8,201 bases of DNA from Desulfobacteraceae bacterium (GTDB lineage: Bacteria > Desulfobacterota > DSM-4660 > Desulfatiglandales > Desulfatiglandaceae), in assembly GCA_030589225.1 (NCBI GenBank), contig JAUUWD010000056.1, positions 1-8,201 on the forward strand. The letters run 5' to 3'. Within the stretch, counting starts at the first letter, position 1; each line of letters opens with the position of its first letter. A program made the translations under genes and the position numbers. The notes beneath the pieces were generated by a model. That model saw nothing but the letters and a program-made list of their open reading frames with translations. It was not told the origin of the DNA and did no database searches. This document shows, piece by piece, positions 7,199 through 8,201 of the stretch.

Positions 7199-7226
7199 AT
7201 GATATTTTTCAATTGGCAATAGTCAA
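7199..7226 (-). promoter_or_regulatory. Candidate promoter for the acyl-CoA dehydrogenase
   Basis: TTGACT (7221-7226, five of six) and TATCAT (7199-7204, five of six) are 16 bases apart on the minus strand, in the gap between the thiolase stop and the dehydrogenase start. The predicted leader is about 20-25 bases and contains the AAGGAGTG site. No terminator separates the thiolase from this gene, so read-through is also possible. The gap is AT-rich, which raises the chance of a false match. Confidence 0.45.
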
Positions 7227-7230
7227 TCCG

Positions 7231-8201
7231 TTAGTAGTCCTCTATTTCAAAGATGCCTGCTGCACCCATCCCGAAGCCGATACACATGGATACCAGGCCC
7301 CAGCGAAGTTTTCTCTCCTGCATTTCATATATCAGTTGTGTGGTCAGTTTGGCGCCAGTACAGCCCAGGGGATGGCCCAGTGCAACAGCCCCTCCATTCA
7401 CGTTGGTTATCTCTTCATTTATCCCCAGTTCCTTTATACAGTAAATGGCCTGGGCCGCAAAGGCCTCGTTGAGTTCAATCAACTCTATCTGATCAAGGCT
7501 CATGCCGGCAATCTTGAGTACTTTGGGAATTGCCACAGATGGACCCACACCCATGTATTCCGGTTCACAGCCCTCAACAGCATGGAAACGAAAGGTGGCC
7601 ATTGGTTTCAGGCCAAGCTCCTTGGCCTTTTCCTTGGACATGAGCACGACCCCTGCTGCCGCATCACTCGTCTGGGATGAGTTACCAGCCGTTACTGTTC
7701 CATTTGGTTTAAAGGCCGGGGGAATCTTTGAGATACTCTCCTTGGTAGTTCCGGGACGCATGCCTTCATCAGTGTCGAAAATGAACTCTTCATATTCAAA
7801 GTGCCCGTTTGGCAGTTGCTTTTGCCGCTTTATGGTCAAAGGAACAATCTGGCTCTTAAATCGACCTGCTCTGATGGCGGCCTCAGCCTTCTGCTGGCTC
7901 CTGGCACCGAATTCATCCTGTTCCCCCCTGCCAATACTATAGCGCTCGGCCACGTTTTCGGCGGTCAACCCCATCCCTGTAAATGCGCCCGGCCTCGTGT
8001 CTACCAACGCTGGATTGGGATACATCATGCTTCCCCCCATTGGTATCTGGCTCATGCTCTCCACACCGGCGGAAATCACAACATCAGCAAATCCGCACAT
8101 GATCTTTTCAGCCGCAATGGGAATGGGCTGGAGACCTGAATAACAGAATCTATTGACCGTCATTCCGGGAACCCGATCCGGCCATCCCATGGACATTACC
8201 A
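7231..8201 (-). CDS. fadA: Thiolase (acetyl-CoA acyltransferase), 5' end outside the window
   Basis: Cleaves 3-ketoacyl-CoA with CoA to give acetyl-CoA and a shortened acyl-CoA, the last step of beta-oxidation. About 322 residues are visible; thiolases run near 390-400, so roughly 70-75 N-terminal residues lie beyond the edge. The frame stays open through 8201, so the ATG at 8196 is internal. Visible motifs: [14 protein letters not shown] with the nucleophilic Cys (codon 8143-8145); [56 protein letters not shown] with the active-site His; and [10 protein letters not shown] with the second catalytic Cys near the C-terminus. All catalytic residues expected in this part are present. The Tyr after the nucleophilic Cys and the Pro in GLQPI are unusual. 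An acetoacetyl-CoA thiolase cannot be excluded, but the adjacent long acyl-CoA dehydrogenase favours the degradative type. It ends TAA at 7231-7233. Confidence 0.93.
   Translation of the reverse strand, partial: VMSMGWPDRVPGMTVNRFCYSGLQPIPIAAEKIMCGFADVVISAGVESMSQIPMGGSMMYPNPALVDTRPGAFTGMGLTAENVAERYSIGRGEQDEFGARSQQKAEAAIRAGRFKSQIVPLTIKRQKQLPNGHFEYEEFIFDTDEGMRPGTTKESISKIPPAFKPNGTVTAGNSSQTSDAAAGVVLMSKEKAKELGLKPMATFRFHAVEGCEPEYMGVGPSVAIPKVLKIAGMSLDQIELIELNEAFAAQAIYCIKELGINEEITNVNGGAVALGHPLGCTGAKLTTQLIYEMQERKLRWGLVSMCIGFGMGAAGIFEIEDY

Noticed and set aside
7072..7680. Open plus-strand frame of about 200 codons across the thiolase/dehydrogenase junction
   Set aside because: It is antisense to two strongly supported enzymes, spans their intergenic gap, and its translation shows no recognisable domain; it is a shadow of minus-strand codon usage.

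Overview
The window reads as ordinary chromosomal DNA of an anaerobic, fatty-acid-oxidising bacterium, most likely Desulfobacterota (the former deltaproteobacteria). Three things suggest this. The elongation factor G is of the spirochaete/planctomycete/delta-proteobacteria (spd) type rather than the standard bacterial type. A long (594-residue) acyl-CoA dehydrogenase sits beside a thiolase and an electron-transfer flavoprotein. AT-rich intergenic DNA carries TTTCGGAT-type repeats of a style I associate with such genomes. This assignment is inference; no rRNA or other marker is present.

Almost everything is on the minus strand, so the genes are transcribed from right to left. From the right edge the order is: a thiolase cut by the window end (7231-8201); a long-chain-type acyl-CoA dehydrogenase (5385-7169) with a good candidate promoter in front and a strong intrinsic terminator behind; a decayed C-terminal piece of a second acyl-CoA dehydrogenase (5122-5325); etfB and etfA (5092-3338), which abut exactly; a 400-base AT-rich gap with a long imperfect palindrome and a terminator-like hairpin; an spd-type EF-G gene (2923-833); and a small RecA-like P-loop ATPase (836-141) that overlaps the EF-G stop codon by four bases. 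The only likely plus-strand gene is a 41-residue tail at the left edge (2-127), convergent with the ATPase gene.

The right half is a beta-oxidation module. The dehydrogenase oxidises acyl-CoA and passes electrons to the EtfAB flavoprotein, and the thiolase releases acetyl-CoA. Enoyl-CoA hydratase and 3-hydroxyacyl-CoA dehydrogenase are not in the window; they may lie beyond the right edge or elsewhere. The left half is a separate translation-factor unit. The palindrome and hairpin probably mark the boundary between the two.

I see no mobile element with a transposase, no CRISPR array, no tRNA or rRNA and no defence system. The points most worth a second look are the acyl-CoA dehydrogenase remnant that may carry the etfBA promoter, the coupling of an uncharacterised P-loop ATPase to the spd-type EF-G, and the two structured elements upstream of EF-G.
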